Source of the DNA: Enoplolaimus lenunculus
Taxonomy: Eukaryota; Nematoda; Enoplea; Enoplida; Thoracostomopsidae
Reading direction: 5' to 3'
Assembly (NCBI GenBank): GCA_030248215.1
Contig: JASANG010002125.1
Location: 248,001 to 312,000 of the forward strand
DNA: 64,000 bases
Part shown: positions 9,957-22,700 of the stretch, one piece after another
Layout: each line of letters begins with the position of its first letter
Position numbering within the stretch: position 1 is the first letter of the stretch
Made by a program: the position numbers and the translations under genes
Notes under the pieces: model-generated
Database searches by the model: none
What the model was told of the DNA's origin: nothing
What the model saw: only the letters and a program-made list of their open reading frames with translations

Positions 9957-10402
9957 TACTGTATTGACCCGAATAAGAGGGGGGTAATAAGAGGGGGTCT
10001 TTATTTTGATTCCGAATCAATAGGAGTCCGTATCCCTAATAAGAGTCCGTACGCGGATAGAGTCCCTAAACCCTAATTAGAGTCCATAAATGTCAATTAT
10101 CCTTAATTGTAGCGCATAAATGACTCCAGAACCAAATCATTTGAATCCGAAACTTTAAACCGTACTTAAATTTTGAAAATACATTCCTAAGTACAACCTT
10201 GTATTATCGCTCAAGCTATTGACACAAGGCAAATAAACGTTTAATTCAAAGGATAATTGCAGTACCGGATATATATCAGTAACGAAGGGCGGCGGAGCGT
10301 GGGTTAAAAATAAATAACAGTCCAAAACCGAATAACAAGAGGGGTATCCTCGGGAGAGGCCAATAAATATCAGTTCCCCCTCTTATTCGGTTCACTACAG
10401 TA
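9957..10402. mobile_element. T11 element, pogo-like MITE, complete
   Basis: Left TACTGTATTGACCCGAATAA, right TTATTCGGTTCACTACAGTA: inverted termini starting with TA and CAGT, as in Tc1/mariner-pogo elements. About 445 bp without a transposase frame. Confidence 0.75.
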
Positions 10403-10431
10403 TGATACGTTTGTGTACCTAAGTAAGAAAT

Positions 10432-10776
10432 ATGGCGTTGAGCGTCGAGGACCATAACTATTTAGTAAAGGTCTGTCTAATCTTTTGGTGCATTGGTTTG
10501 ATGGCAATTTTTTTACATTCTTCTCGTCCAATGGGTTCTGTTCACGTATGGTTAATTTTAACTCGTTCCCGTTTTCATATCACGGGCAATGAATCTGGCT
10601 TGATTAGGCTTCAAAACGACGCAAGAACATATATTGCTTTTGGTGATAAAGCCAAGGGCGAACCTAACGGATTTTATCCAAATTTAAACATCTGCACTGC
10701 GATTTTGCCAAAATTACGTCTGGCTTCTTGTTCGCTTGACCGTCAGGTACCACCAAACAGTGCTCAGCGTTTTTAA
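10432..10776 (+). CDS. Possible exon(s), unrecognised
   Basis: A 114-codon open frame begins with ATGGCG 30 bp after the T11 element. Codon use is more balanced than in the surroundings and the translation has no simple repeats (for example DARTYIAFGDKAKGEP). No family was recognised. It could hold a first exon of the gene downstream on this strand, or be chance. Confidence 0.22.
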   Translation: MALSVEDHNYLVKVCLIFWCIGLMAIFLHSSRPMGSVHVWLILTRSRFHITGNESGLIRLQNDARTYIAFGDKAKGEPNGFYPNLNICTAILPKLRLASCSLDRQVPPNSAQRF

Positions 10777-10799
10777 AGTCAACTTGTAAAACTTAGCCT

Positions 10800-11543
10800 G
10801 ATGCAAAAGTAAATTGTTTTAAAAGAGTTTGAATACAGAAACATGCACATTTTATGCGTACTTCGTCAACCTCAGATGCCTCCCATCGCCAAAAAATTTT
10901 GGGTCCGCCGCTGCAGTTTAATCCTATCAGTATTTGAAATTTCGGCACCCAACAGTCGCTCAGCTACGTAAATAATTTATTACTTTGTCATTTCCGCCTT
11001 CAGTACAAACTCGCTATTTGAATCATTAAGTAGGTTTAGGCCAGCCAAACGTTGCCAGTTTTGTGTTTGGATAGCTGTCAAGCTTTAGTTGGTATACGTT
11101 TGGAATTATAGTATAATTTAAATAGATTTACAGTTTAAATGTTGACAGCAAGCAATTATCATTTACTATGCCGGAGCTTTCATTTGAGGGCGGTAGGGCG
11201 AAATCTAAAAGGTTTTAAAGAAATGTAGAAATTTCCAAAATTTATTTTTCTAAATATTAATTTTTTTAAATTATTTCAGTCAGTACGGCTCTTGGGCACT
11301 TTTCAACTTAGACTTAAACTTTGAGTTACAAATCGCCTTTTCATGCCTCTATACCTTTGTCTTAACCTCAACGATAATTTTCAATCACTAATGTTTACTA
11401 TAAGAATCGCTTAATACTATTTCTATTTTATCGAATATTTGCACATAAGGCTTTCGTTACTTTAAATTATGCTCGTATTCTCAAATGTGTATAGTACGTA
11501 TACCCAGTTGACGAACAGCAATTGTACCTTTGGAACTATTAAG
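10800..11543. other. No gene seen
   Basis: AT-rich; only a short T7 terminus near 11468-11488 was noticed. Confidence 0.35.
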
Positions 11544-11755
11544 TCCGTATTCTAAAATATGTGTAGCACCTATCACCAATTGGTGAAAGGTCCTCTAAAT
11601 TTGGCACCACTGCATGCTGAGGTTTGAAATTTAGCTCATTGTGTTTGATTTGCCGTATTTGTGTACCAATTTTGACATCTGCAATTGCAGATGTACGTCA
11701 GCTTGAAAACCTATCGCTAACTAAACATAGGTGCTATATGCATTTGAGAATATGG
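11544..11755. mobile_element. T7 element
   Basis: Begins CGTATTCTAAAATATGTGTAG, ends GGTGCTATATGCATTTGAGAA. The core includes GACATCTGCAATTGCAGATG. Confidence 0.65.
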
Positions 11756-12032
11756 AATTTAGAGCCAGTTTCAAAATTTAATAAAGTTTTCGGCTCCCAT
11801 ATGCGCTAATTCTATACAAATTAATAGAATTCGTAACTACTGGCTGGTTGACGATAGGTACAGTATTCATTTGAATGTATGGTCTTTAATGTCTCAGATT
11901 TAACTTGTATGCGAGTACGTAAACAACGCATTAACACTGATCCTAGAATCATGTCTATAGCATAATATAGCATGTAATAGCTCTTGTCCACTTTCTACTA
12001 CAGTTGAAGTTCAAGACTTAGGCTCAAGCTTA

Positions 12033-12252
12033 GGAGTCAATGTATAGATGAGGGTCGCAACAGTGTATACGCATATTCCTAAGCCTAATTCTAAGCCTAA
12101 TCCAAAGGCGTCGTAAAAGAATAGGCGTATTCCTAAGCGTACGACTACGCGCAAGCCAAAGCCTGTACACTAGAATAACCGTATTCGTAAGCGTAAGCCT
12201 ACGCCTAACAAAAAAGGTCTAAAGCTGAAGCTTTACTCCCGCGATGGGACGG
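12033..12252. mobile_element. T2 element, degenerate
   Basis: GTCAATGTATAGATGAGGG left end, decayed CCTAAG arrays with GCATATTCCTAAGCC, and AAGCTTTACTCC near the right end, which is lost. Confidence 0.5.
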
Positions 12253-12458
12253 CTTAGGCAAAGCCTTGCGCTTGAGCAAACCCTTTACCCAAAACCTAAG
12301 CATGAACCTGAGCATTAGCCTATAAATTGAAGGTGTACAAAACCGCATATATATTAACCACAGCCTACTATTAACACATTTCATTAAAGGTTGCCTATAC
12401 GCCTGCAATATGGTGATTCCCACACAAATACTCACCGTTTAGTGGTTTCAAGTATGCA

Positions 12459-12610
12459 CGGGCCCATAGCCAAGTGAGGTTGGGCAGAGGGCTCAGCCCC
12501 ACTAGAAAAACTTTGCTGCCCCCTAAAAATATTCAATTTTGCTTGTAAGTCAACGAAAATCCTTGTATGCCGCTCGTGAAAAATTTACAGCATCCCTGGC
12601 AACGCGGGCT
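12459..12610. mobile_element. T4 element
   Basis: CGGGCCCATAGCCAAGTGAGG at the left, the family core TTCAATTTTGCTTGTAAGTC in the middle, and a decayed GCGGGCTGACTAAAGGC at the right. Confidence 0.5.
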
Positions 12611-13160
12611 GACTAAAGGCTTGAGTATGTAGCCAAACGGTTATTTCAATGTTAGGGAAATTTAGTCATCACCAACACGTGACGGACATACGCTGTCGCT
12701 CAGCTACAAAGTTCAAATGGTGGGGCCGACTCTGAAAAAGCTACTGAAATATTGGTATTTAGTTTGACGTAAACAAATTTTCGGCCATGTGAGGGCCTGC
12801 CTACTAAGTCAATTACCTTTCCAATATCCAATTCCTGTTGTCTCCCAGTAAACTGGCTCATATAATTAACATCGGGTCAAATAGTTAACAGCGTTTCAAT
12901 AAGATAGTGTCATTACGAGACAAATATCAATTCAATACTCGTATACCGGGACACCGTAACACCCTGACCCCCTCTCAGTATAAAACTGGGCAATCACTGT
13001 CACAGATTGCAATATTAGTGCCATGCAAGGGCGTGTACAAGGAGAGATAAAGGGGATATATTCCCTATTTTTAAACAGACAAATTAAGGCACATGCTAGC
13101 AATCCTTGGACTAATAACTTTCTAAATCCACGAGGTTAAAAATTTGTTTAAATATAACAA
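12611..13160. other. No gene seen
   Basis: No exon with splice signals, RNA gene or element end was recognised. Confidence 0.3.
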
Positions 13161-13262
13161 CATATAATACAATATATATATAAATATATATTTATATATA
13201 CTATATATACTATATATATTTATATATATGTATATATCTAATATATATAATATATATACGCT
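13161..13262. repeat. TA-rich low-complexity tract
   Basis: About 100 bp of TATATA and TATATATTTA repeats. The 88-codon frame starting in it (13228) has no recognised domain. Confidence 0.8.
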
Positions 13263-13922
13263 CCCTTTATGCAATCGTGATTACTATCTTGGCACCATTG
13301 CGTGTATTTGTGCCATGCCCATTATATGTATACATGCACAGTTTGAGGCCGCAAACATGAAAAGTTTATTTGCTCGACGAGTTTCAAATTACCTCAATAA
13401 ATTTCGGTCCGAACTCTATGCAGTGAATCGGTGTTTTGTTGAAATTTTTTTAATTTACACTATCCTGCTCAAACAAAGCACACATCTTGGTTGACGTTTA
13501 AGTTCCGGTTCCTACGGTCTTTTTCAAATATTTAAACTGTTTTATAAGCACTAATTAGAAATTTTAGGCGTGGGCAGAACATTTTAGTAGTCACGGGTTT
13601 GTAAACAAAACTAATATTCTGATATAATGGAATAATTGCATCAGTTGTTTGGGCAAACGGTTTCCAGTTCCTGCTGGAGCTAGGTTTTATGGATATGAGC
13701 AGTGAAAGTTAAGATATCGACAGTTTTCAGGCTAAAATTTGGATTAGTTGGCAAAAACCAAAACAGTTTTCGACATTGGCAGAATTTGTATCAGAAATGG
13801 GTTTGCAAGCAAAATCAAAATTCTGCTACACATAATCTTTATTCGCAGCAATTATTGAACCTCTGGAATTCAGCTTATGCTGACGAACATAGACGCTCAC
13901 GCTTGTGACTGGTTTGTTGTTT

Positions 13923-14045
13923 TCGTAGCTAAGGGGGCCCTGAGCCTTCTTGGAAAACCATTGACACCCTCTAGAAAATTTTCAACCCTGCTTGTAAGTC
14001 AACGCAAATTTGTCAGCACCCCTAGCAAGCTGTGCTGGCTACGCA
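13923..14045. mobile_element. T4 element, short
   Basis: TTCGTAGCTAAGGGGGCCC at the left, AAATTTTCAACCCTGCTTGTA inside, CTGTGCTGGCTACGC at the right. Confidence 0.5.
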
Positions 14046-14579
14046 CATGGACTGGTTGCGTAGGTGCTTGAAAGTTATTGATTAGTTAAGCTTGAAACCT
14101 TAGGCTTAAGCCTAAGTATAAGTTTAAACATAACATTAAGCTTAAGTCTATTTTCATGCCGAAGTTACACTGAAATCTTCAAATGTCGAAAATGGTAGAG
14201 AGCATAATTCGGTGGTTATAACTTTTAAATCGCGATTCATATTGGATGCCCCCCCCTGGCTTCTATGGCTCACTATTGTCAATGGTCGGTAAAAGCTACG
14301 CTGCTGTTGAGGTTTTATTTGTAATTAATGTGAAAGTAATCATATTACAATGAGTAAGACATTATTTATTTTCATGTCCTAAGACGCTCAGGAGTATATT
14401 CTAGCATTTTGCAAATTATACGAAACGAGATTATAGCCAGGGGGCATGGCTTTAGATATTTCACAATAACCGACAAAATGATGGTTGTTTTGGAAAATTG
14501 TTGACCAGGATATTGCTCTAAATCCTTGTATGCCCAGCTCATAAATTTGCATGATCCTCTCATTGCCATATTGGATCTA

Positions 14580-14887
14580 GCTAGTGGATGATGCATACTA
14601 ACAAGAGTGTGCAACTGGTTACATTCTGTATAGAAAAAACGTACCCAGCGCGCGTTGAATTTTTGGCCTACCCCCTTTCATTTAGAGGGGGTACAACCTA
14701 TGCGAACCATGCGACTTTATGTATCCGGCAACAAATTGCTCCGCTTATAATTTAATTTAGGGTTATTGCATGTGACAGCGTGCCCCCCTCCAAACATGGG
14801 GGGTCGGCCAAAAACGCAACGCACGGTGGTACTTTCTACCATGCGGAACCCAAAGAGTTGCACACTCTTGTATCATGCACTCTTGGT
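14580..14887 (+). mobile_element. T6-B element
   Basis: Starts GTGGATGATGCATACTAACAA and ends TGCACACTCTTGTATCATGC. Two C/G-run blocks flank a core with GGCAACAAATTGCTCCGC. Almost the same sequence recurs at 46915-47235, again beside a T6-A element. Confidence 0.7.
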
Positions 14888-14890
14888 TAT

Positions 14891-15240
14891 ACCAGAGTGG
14901 ATGATCACTCTTTATAACAAGAGTGTACAACTGGGTACATTCTGTGTATTAAAGAATGTACCCGGCACGCGTTGCGTTTTTGGCCTACCCCCCTTGTTTG
15001 GGGGGGGTCTGTATGCAGTTTTATATCGTAGTAATGCTAGGAGCAAATTGTAACCCTTCTTCGTTTAAGGGGGGGGGTAGGTGTACTGAAGCATGCTATG
15101 TTAATCTCTTGCTTAACCCCCCCCACCTGATTGAGGGGGGGTCGAACAAAAATGCAACGCGTGCTGGTACATTTAGTACCATGCATAGCCCAAGCAGTTG
15201 CACACTCTTCTGCAAGGTGGACATCATCCACTCTTGATTA
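14891..15240 (+). mobile_element. T6-A element
   Basis: Starts ACCAGAGTGGATGATCACTC and ends GGACATCATCCACTCTTG. Contains GGCACGCGTTGCGTTTTTGG and poly-G/C blocks. The other copy (46577-46914) lies in the opposite orientation. Confidence 0.7.
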
Positions 15241-15489
15241 TACGTAGGCTTTTGGCTGGCGCCCTCCAAATAGACTCGATCTAAAAGTAAACAATCTTGA
15301 ATTGCAATTGTAGGAGGGTTCCCAAAATTATTCAAATATAATTTTCTGCGTACGCCCGAGCGTTTTAACCGCAACGTCTTTGTTGCGTTGATTAAAAATT
15401 GAAATTTTAAAAATCCAGCACTTCACAATTAAAATTTATGATTTTATCTCAACTAAGCGTTGATTTAATGACGGTGTTGTTTGAGCAAA

Positions 15490-15765
15490 TCCTACTGTCA
15501 TTAAGACCAATCATTTGAGGCTATCAAATCCTACTGTCATTAAGACCAATCATTTGAGGCTATCAAATCCTACTGTCATTAAGACCAATCATTTGAGGCT
15601 ATCAAATCCTACTGTCATTAAGACCAATCATTTGAGGCTATCAAATCCTACTGTCATGAAGACCAATCATTTGAGGCTATCAAATCCTACTGTCATGAAG
15701 ACCAATCATTTGAGGCTATCAAATTCTACTGTCATTAAGACCAATCATTGGCGGCTAATCGTCTG
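15490..15765. repeat. 39-bp minisatellite, 7 units
   Basis: The unit CAAATCCTACTGTCATTAAG plus ACCAATCATTTGAGGCTAT repeats with a few changes (TTAAG/TGAAG). The 83-codon frame through it comes from the unit length being a multiple of three. Confidence 0.95.
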
Positions 15766-15769
15766 ATGT

Positions 15770-16345
15770 ACCAGTAGGCTCGTAACCAGACGTCCAGGTG
15801 GCTCAGATCGTTGTAGAAAAATTTTGGTCTTTTCATAAGGTTTGGCTCCGTTTGCAAGTCATTTGAAATTGCTCCATAATCTTTCTGGAATTCCCACTAG
15901 CATATGTTAAGCTGGATCCGGTCCGTATTCTAAATATATCCTAACGGTGCATAACGTAGTTTTAAATTGATTTTTCCCCTCAATTCACAGGCCTCAAAAT
16001 TTAAATATTGAGTATTGATTAAAAATAAACACAGTGATTAATATATGTTTGTACTTGCACTGTATACTAAGTAACATTAAAGATAATTGCTATTTTTGCC
16101 GATAATAGTCCCATGCGGCTTGGTAAACGCACACAAACGACTCGACTTTTTTTTGAGTAAAGTGCACGCATATGGACAAGGAGTACAGCAAAATTATAAT
16201 GCGAATGCTCGAGACAATGCGACTCGCGTCAAAATTTAAAATTGAGTTAAAAGTTTACTGCTCAGAGTCGAGATTGAACGTCAAATACTACAGTGAATTC
16301 TGAGCATCCGGTACACTGCGGTTGTGGTTTTTAGTTTGTACCAAA
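15770..16345. other. No gene seen
   Basis: No exon with splice signals and no element ends found before the TTG microsatellite. Confidence 0.3.
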
Positions 16346-16346
16346 C

Positions 16347-16397
<51 letters not shown>
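16347..16397. repeat. (TTG)n microsatellite
   Basis: About 17 uninterrupted units; read in frame they give poly-Leu. Confidence 0.95.
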
Positions 16398-16453
16398 ATA
16401 TTAACGCAATAATTGCAATAATATGTGTTATTTTAGTTGTTACAATATATAGT

Positions 16454-16664
16454 ACACTGCAAAAAATGGCGAGTCAAATTGACTCTCGTCGAAATAGGCT
16501 TTTCGGGACTAACAAATTGAGTCAAATTCGATTCCGTCAGAAATAAACGTGCTACTTAGTGAGTTGAATTTGGCATTAGCGGAGTCGAATTTGACTCAGT
16601 TTGTGGAGTTAGGAAAAGCCTATTTCGGAGAGAGTCAATTTCACTCACCATTTTTTGCTGTGTA
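16454..16664. mobile_element. T3 palindromic MITE
   Basis: Left end CACTGCAAAAAATGGCGAGT, right end ACTCACCATTTTTTGCTGTG. The whole element is close to one palindrome of about 210 bp made of GAGTCAAATTCGACTC modules. Confidence 0.85.
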
Positions 16665-17330
16665 GAGAGGTATATTTACGCCGCTTTTCTATGCTATTAC
16701 TATTTTGGGCCTGGCATCATGTCATCATTTCAAGACACTTAGTGCGATAACCAGATTTAATTGAAAGTTTTAGTTGGCAAATTTCTTTGTATTAAATAAC
16801 TATTAAATGCTAATTGAGTTAAATGGCTTCAAATTCCTCACAGAGAATCATGAATTCGCCTCTAGTATTGACACATTGTTATTCGAAAACCATCGCATTG
16901 GTTTGTATTTAAAACGAATAAGTATATCAGCCCCAATTTCAACCGTTCCTGCATTATGTTAAATGTAAAATAACCGATCACATTAAACACAGTTAAAAGC
17001 TTTTTAAAACAATAACGCACAATACCGTTCAACTCGTAATAAAACGTTTTACCGTTGAAATTCAGTCTGTTTTAGTCAACATTTGAACTTTTGTTTATTA
17101 AAACAACTGTCTGAAAATAGGGTTTTCAACTTAAACTTCAAGCGTGAATCTTTCGTCGAAAAAATATTCTAAAAAATGCAACTTGGGACAATGTGCTGGG
17201 CAATGACAGATCCATGTATTTCTAAGAGAGGCTGTTCGAGATATAGAACGCTCGCGAAGGAAACGAATGCAAAACCACATGCCACTTAAATCATTAATAC
17301 AAAATCGGGGTTTCGATCCTTGTGAATTGG
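16665..17330. other. AT-rich, no gene seen
   Basis: No exon-like frame and no element ends recognised. Confidence 0.3.
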
Positions 17331-17331
17331 G

Positions 17332-17990
17332 TCTTTAGGCTGGGTTGTGCCTCTTTGATTCGCAAGTGGTGCTAGCCGTAGCGCGGGGGGGGGCATAAAG
17401 TGTGTCATTAAAAATTAATCGTATTTCAGTACATTTGATTGAGGGAGGTAATTAGCTCTGCATCTAAAAATTGGTTATTCAATGGAAGCATAGAATTCTT
17501 CAAATCAGGGGCGGAACATTTTTCGATGGGACTGCAGTAGAGTAAGCTTTAGGCTGGGGTGTGCCTCTTTGATTCGCAAGTGGTGCTAGCCGTAGCGCGG
17601 GGGGGGGGGGCAGAAAGTGTGTCATTAAAAAATTAATCGTATTTCAGTACATGTGATTGAGGGAGGTAATTAGCTCTGCATCTAAAAATTGGTTATTCAA
17701 TGGAAGGATAGAATTATTCAAATCAGGGGCGGAACATTTTTCGATGGGACTGCAGTAGAGTAAGCTTTAGGCTGGGGTGTGCCTCTTTGATTCGCAAGTG
17801 GTGCTAGTCGTAGCGCGGGGGGGGCATAAAGTGTGTCATTAAAAAATTAATCGTATTTCAGTACATGTGATTGAGGGAGGTAATTAGCTCTGCATCTAAA
17901 AATTGGTTATTCAATGGAAGCGTAGAATTCTTCAAATCAGGGGCGGAACATTTTTCTATGGGACTGCAGTAGAGTAAGCTTAAGCTTTAG
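17332..17990. repeat. 217-bp tandem array, 3 units
   Basis: Units start near 17332, 17547 and 17764 with TTTAGGCTGGGGTGTGCC. Each ends with AGGGGCGGAACATTTTTC and GGGACTGCAGTAGAGTAAGC, which is one terminus of the T2 element, so the unit combines a T2 end with a stretch not seen elsewhere here. The G-run in each unit varies in length. Confidence 0.9.
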
Positions 17991-18015
17991 ACTAATTTTT
18001 TTGCTTGGCTTAGGC

Positions 18016-18205
18016 GGACCATGGAAAGATCAGGGGCGGAACGTTTTTCTATGGGACTGCAGTAGAGTTGGTTTATGCTTTAGACTAATTTTTCTGCTTG
18101 GCTTAGGTTTAGTGATATGCTCGTTCTTACACTTAGTCTTAGGCTTAGACGTAGGAATATGCTTATAATACTGAATACTGCTCCGACCTTGTTCTTTACA
18201 TTGGC
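18016..18205. mobile_element. T2 element, reverse orientation
   Basis: GGACCATGGAAAGATCAGGGG left, CTTGTTCTTTACATTGGCC right, short TTAGGC arrays between. Abuts the 217-bp tandem array. Confidence 0.7.
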
Positions 18206-18687
18206 CAAATGTTTCAGGAAAAAAATTGAATTTGAGACAAACATTGACAAGCAAAGCACTGGTGAATCCAGAAAATTTCGGCTGGACACGCAATTTAATG
18301 ACTAATAATGAAAAAACCAGCAAACTGTGCAAGCGAGAAACCAAACGCAATTTTAGTGCTAAATCTTAATGAAAGAATTTTGGTAAGCATACTTAATTAT
18401 ACGCCTGTGCTTGGGGCTCCTGGTCTCGGATCCGTCCGTGATATGATGACATTGTAGAGACTGCGCTCAGAGAGTACCGTACGACAGATGTTTTAAAGAC
18501 TGTTTTCAGCTTTAAATTTAAATGTTTAACCGCCATTTTACTCTATCTTATTGATGATTCAGTATATAATATCATTTGAAATAGCGTTTGAATTTTTAAA
18601 TTAATATTATCGCTGTGGCCGCAACGTAACATGCGATCGTATACAAAGGTTAGGTTTGTTAATTTGTATATGTAAACTGTATATTAG

Positions 18688-18907
18688 GGCGCATATTCTC
18701 AAATGTATATAGCAACCATCTCAGTTAGTAGTAGGTTTTCAAACTCTCTAGCTATTGTAGTTGTTGAACTCAAAATTGGTACAAAAGTAGAGCATATATA
18801 TATATACATAAAATGAGCTAAATTTTAAGCCTGAGCACTCACTGATTCGAAAGTTTTATGACCTACCAACTGGTGATAGGTGGTACACACATTTGAGAAT
18901 ACGAGCC
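18688..18907. mobile_element. T7 element
   Basis: GCATATTCTCAAATGTATATAG and GGTACACACATTTGAGAATAC form the termini. Confidence 0.65.
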
Positions 18908-19537
18908 TTGGGATCTAGAGTATGTTATTTATGTTTATTATGAAAATATTGCGACTTTTGAGTAATCTGTCAAAGAATTAGTGACCGTTGATATAAAACT
19001 TCTAACATCTTTACTTTAATTAATATATTTAGTTTTATTTGAAATTTAATGCATAGTTCAAAATAACTTTTGAGTGCTTGTGTCCGATTTGTACCGGGGT
19101 TAGGTTTACTCTCATGTACACACTTTAAAAGGTACACTCGTTAGCCTCACCGTAACGACTTTAAATTCATTACTAGCTTCGAAAAATTGCTAGGATTTTA
19201 GCTAAAAAAATCAATCCGAGTCTATTTTTGTCCCTTGACCAATTTGACCTTTGTACACTTCCTGCCAAATTCAAGGCTCGGGTTGAATAAAGCTGTAGGC
19301 TAAGGTTTAAGCTCGGGTAAGCCTGTTTCTGTATTTGAGCCAATCCATGTGGTTGGAAAGTGGTCAAGAGCCACCAATTTTGTTGGTTGATGCTAACTTC
19401 AAACTATTAGCCGACCGAGCCTAAACCGGAACCTAAGTCTAAACATAAGCTTTCCAGTGTCAAAAGTCCTTCAGTCACCTAGTGTGCAATTCTGTTCTTG
19501 ACAAGGGCCGAAACTTAGAACCGTTGTATTTTTATAG

Positions 19538-19752
19538 ATTTCAAACGATCCAACTACCGTTTCTGAAGTCGGGATTTCGAAAAGCGACTCATGGTATACG
19601 ATGGCGAACAAACTCCAGTACAGTTTGTCTCAACATATCAACCGACCGACACAATCGGTAGGCCAGATTCAAAAAATGTCGTCACCTCGATCTGAAACGT
19701 TTACTGAAACTTCAAAGTATGGCAATTCTACTGTGGGTGACTCTCAAATGAC
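19538..19752 (+). CDS. ArfGAP1-like gene, exon a
   Basis: Acceptor TTTTTATAG, donor AC/GTAAGTA. Enters phase 0, leaves phase 2. Encodes 71 residues including SKSDSWYTMANKLQ. Confidence 0.68.
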
Positions 19753-22700
19753 GTAAGTAAACCAGAGCTAAATTGCCATGTTTGTATAGATTTATACCAA
19801 GGCTAAAGGTACACGCATAGGTAAGCTATTTTCTTAACCTAAAGCTTTAACTTAACCACGGGCGCTGCTCGCTTTTTATTTCGGTAAGATATAACCGTGT
19901 GTGGAACAAAAATTCTATGTCCTCTAAGATGCAGAAGGTTATTTAAAGCTTGTAACAAGTGTCTTTTTCTTATCCTGAAATTTCAGGACGGGTCTTCTGA
20001 AATTTCAGGAGGTCATATCGATATGCCCTTTATCCCTCAAACGCTTATCAGAACTCAGGATGTTGAGTTGATTCAGTTCATTCTGAGTTAATTAATCAAC
20101 TCACCCAGAGTCAACTCAACTCAGGGTGAGAATTAACTCAACTCAGTGTGAGTTAATGCTTATTGTTATTAACTCAGAAATTACTAACTCGCTGGCTGAG
20201 TTGATAAATCAACTCATTGCAAGTTACAGTGTACGCGCTCCTGATCCTGTTTTATTCTAAGCGTAAATGTGCGTAAAAAGTGTACAAGAGACAATTTTTT
20301 GGTTTATTTTCAGTAAACATGACAACAACTGCATCAAATGGATTACGGGTGATCGACGCATTATTACTGCGTTATTTAGCAACGGCTACAGGTTTGTTAT
20401 ATTGTAAAGTTTTTCGCTGAGTTTAGCCTGAATAACCAGGTTTTCATTTCGGTGAAGTATGCCTACAGAAGTTTATGCTCGTATTCTCAAATTAGCGTAG
20501 CACTTTAGCATTACACTGTAAATTCCGATGAGTTGATTAATCACAGAGAGCGAATTAGTCATTTCTGGTTATTTCTGACTTAAAAACACGAAACATCAAC
20601 TCGCACTGTGTTGACTCAATTCCGAGCAGGTTGATAAATTAACTCAGAATGAGTTTCAGTTGATTCTCACTCTAATTTGAGCAGACTCTGGGTGCGTTGA
20701 TTAATTAACTCAGGCTAAATTGAATCAACTCACAATTCTGAGTTCTGATAGTCCTAACTCAGACTGAGTGATTCAACTCATTCTGAGTTGAAATCAACTC
20801 GCTGAAATTTACAGGGTATATACTAACAAGCGAAAGAGCTAAAAAATAACAAATAGCAATATTTTAGATCAGTTGATAACGACAATATTAGCAAGACTGT
20901 TGAAGAAACTATTAACGCTGAAAATCCGACCACTAGCGCTGTACCGTCTGTTTCACAGGTATATTTGTAGCCGCATTTTCCGTCGTCTTTTGCTCCTATT
21001 GTCATTTAACAGTGTTTCTATAAAACCAAACTTAATTCGGTAGTTGAAATTTTGAAAATAAGCTTATATTCTAGCAGAGTAGTTTGAAGTCTAAAAAGTA
21101 ACTAAAATCACAAGTCACAAGCCAAACAGGTTACTAAACAATGTTTCAAGTTTTTTTATTGAAACAATCAGGCAAAACCGCATGCTTAATTGTGTCTACA
21201 AGCATCTACTGGCAATAAGAATTTCGGGCAAATTTTATGAATTCGAACAACAGACAGGATAGGATCAGTGACAAGCTGACCCTTCGTTGAAAAATTTTGC
21301 CACATTAGAAAAGTTTGAGCCCGGTTTGTAAGCGATTTAAAATATTTGCACACCAAACTTGAAAATTTTACGCCTCTCTTAGCCTGTTGAGTTGGGTGGT
21401 ACATGCCTGCGGGCCAATGTTACTTTTAGGGGCGTAACAGTAGATTAAGCGTATTCCTAAGCCTAAGCCTAAGCCTAAGCGTTGTAAAAATGTGTTCCTA
21501 AGCCTAACCCTAAGCCTAAGCCTAGCCTAAGCAAAAAATGTAATCTAGAATCTAAACCTACTCTTTTATAGACCCACCACAACCGTGGACGCCCCTTAAA
21601 GTAAAACTGGCCCGCCTGTGCATCAATTCACCCGGTAAAAAATTAGCGAAATCTTTTACCAAATTCTGATTGGCGTCTCGCAATTATATGGATAAGGACG
21701 CAAGGACCGTGAATTATTTTAAGTTTGTGATGTGCAGGTTGTTTATTTCAGCGATCGAACACGGTCACTCGAAACACGGCAACAGCGGCGACAATGGCTA
21801 AAAATGAGGTAAACTACTTTTAAGATGGTTATTCTTTCCCCATCAGATTTTAGGTTAAGGTTTAGGTAAGTGTCTTTTTGAGTACTATGCCTAAAAGCCT
21901 AAACCTGTGGGTGAAAGTGAATGAGAGTTAAGTTAAAAAGGGAATTTATTTAATTTGGTGCACAAATTGCTGCACGGCTTCGGAAAACAAGTCGACCCTA
22001 ATATTACCCCGTAAGCTGCCCTGGTACACTTTACTTGTCATTGGACACATTGGCAGATATCCAAATTCCGGATGGGGAAACGCTGTTCGCAATATAACAA
22101 CAATAAAAGTTTGCGAGTGAAACGAACAAGAACTCCAAGCAATTTTTACTACGAAATCATAACAAAACGCATTAATTTTGTTTTGATCCCCTGGCAGGGC
22201 GCGGCTTAGGCATGCACTAGCCGATCCAGAAGTGAGTCGGGGGCATACGCTCATTGTCAGAAATTTTTTCTATCATAAAACGGTATGGTTCCTACATTAC
22301 AATTTTTCCTCTCAGAAAACTGACACAGGGACGTCTGGGGCATACGCTCATTGTCAGAAATTTTTTCTATCATAAAACGGTATGGTTCCTACATTACAAT
22401 TTTTCCTCTCAGAAAACTGACACAGGGACGTCTGGGGCATACGCTCATTGTCAGAAATTTTTTCTATCATAAAACGATATGGTTCCTACATTACAATTTT
22501 TCCTCTCAGAAAACTGACACATATGCAGTAACATTGCGTTTCGTAACTTTTACAACCCTGTCCCCGTCAGAAATATCTGGATCCGCCGCTGTAGGCCTGG
22601 AGTGTCCGCCTGAATATAGACAAGGTTTAGAAGGGAGTTTTTTTGTTGTTCTACGTAACTTTAGAGAGTATTATGTGATTTGTAGGCTTTCAAGATTGCC

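Noticed and set aside
13702-13908. 68-codon Asn/Gln-rich plus frame as an exon
   Set aside because: No donor in phase and no recognisable domain.
15515-15766. 83-codon repeat protein
   Set aside because: 39-bp minisatellite with unit length divisible by three.
16322-16546. Leu-rich membrane-like frame
   Set aside because: Poly-Leu from a (TTG)n microsatellite running into a T3 element.
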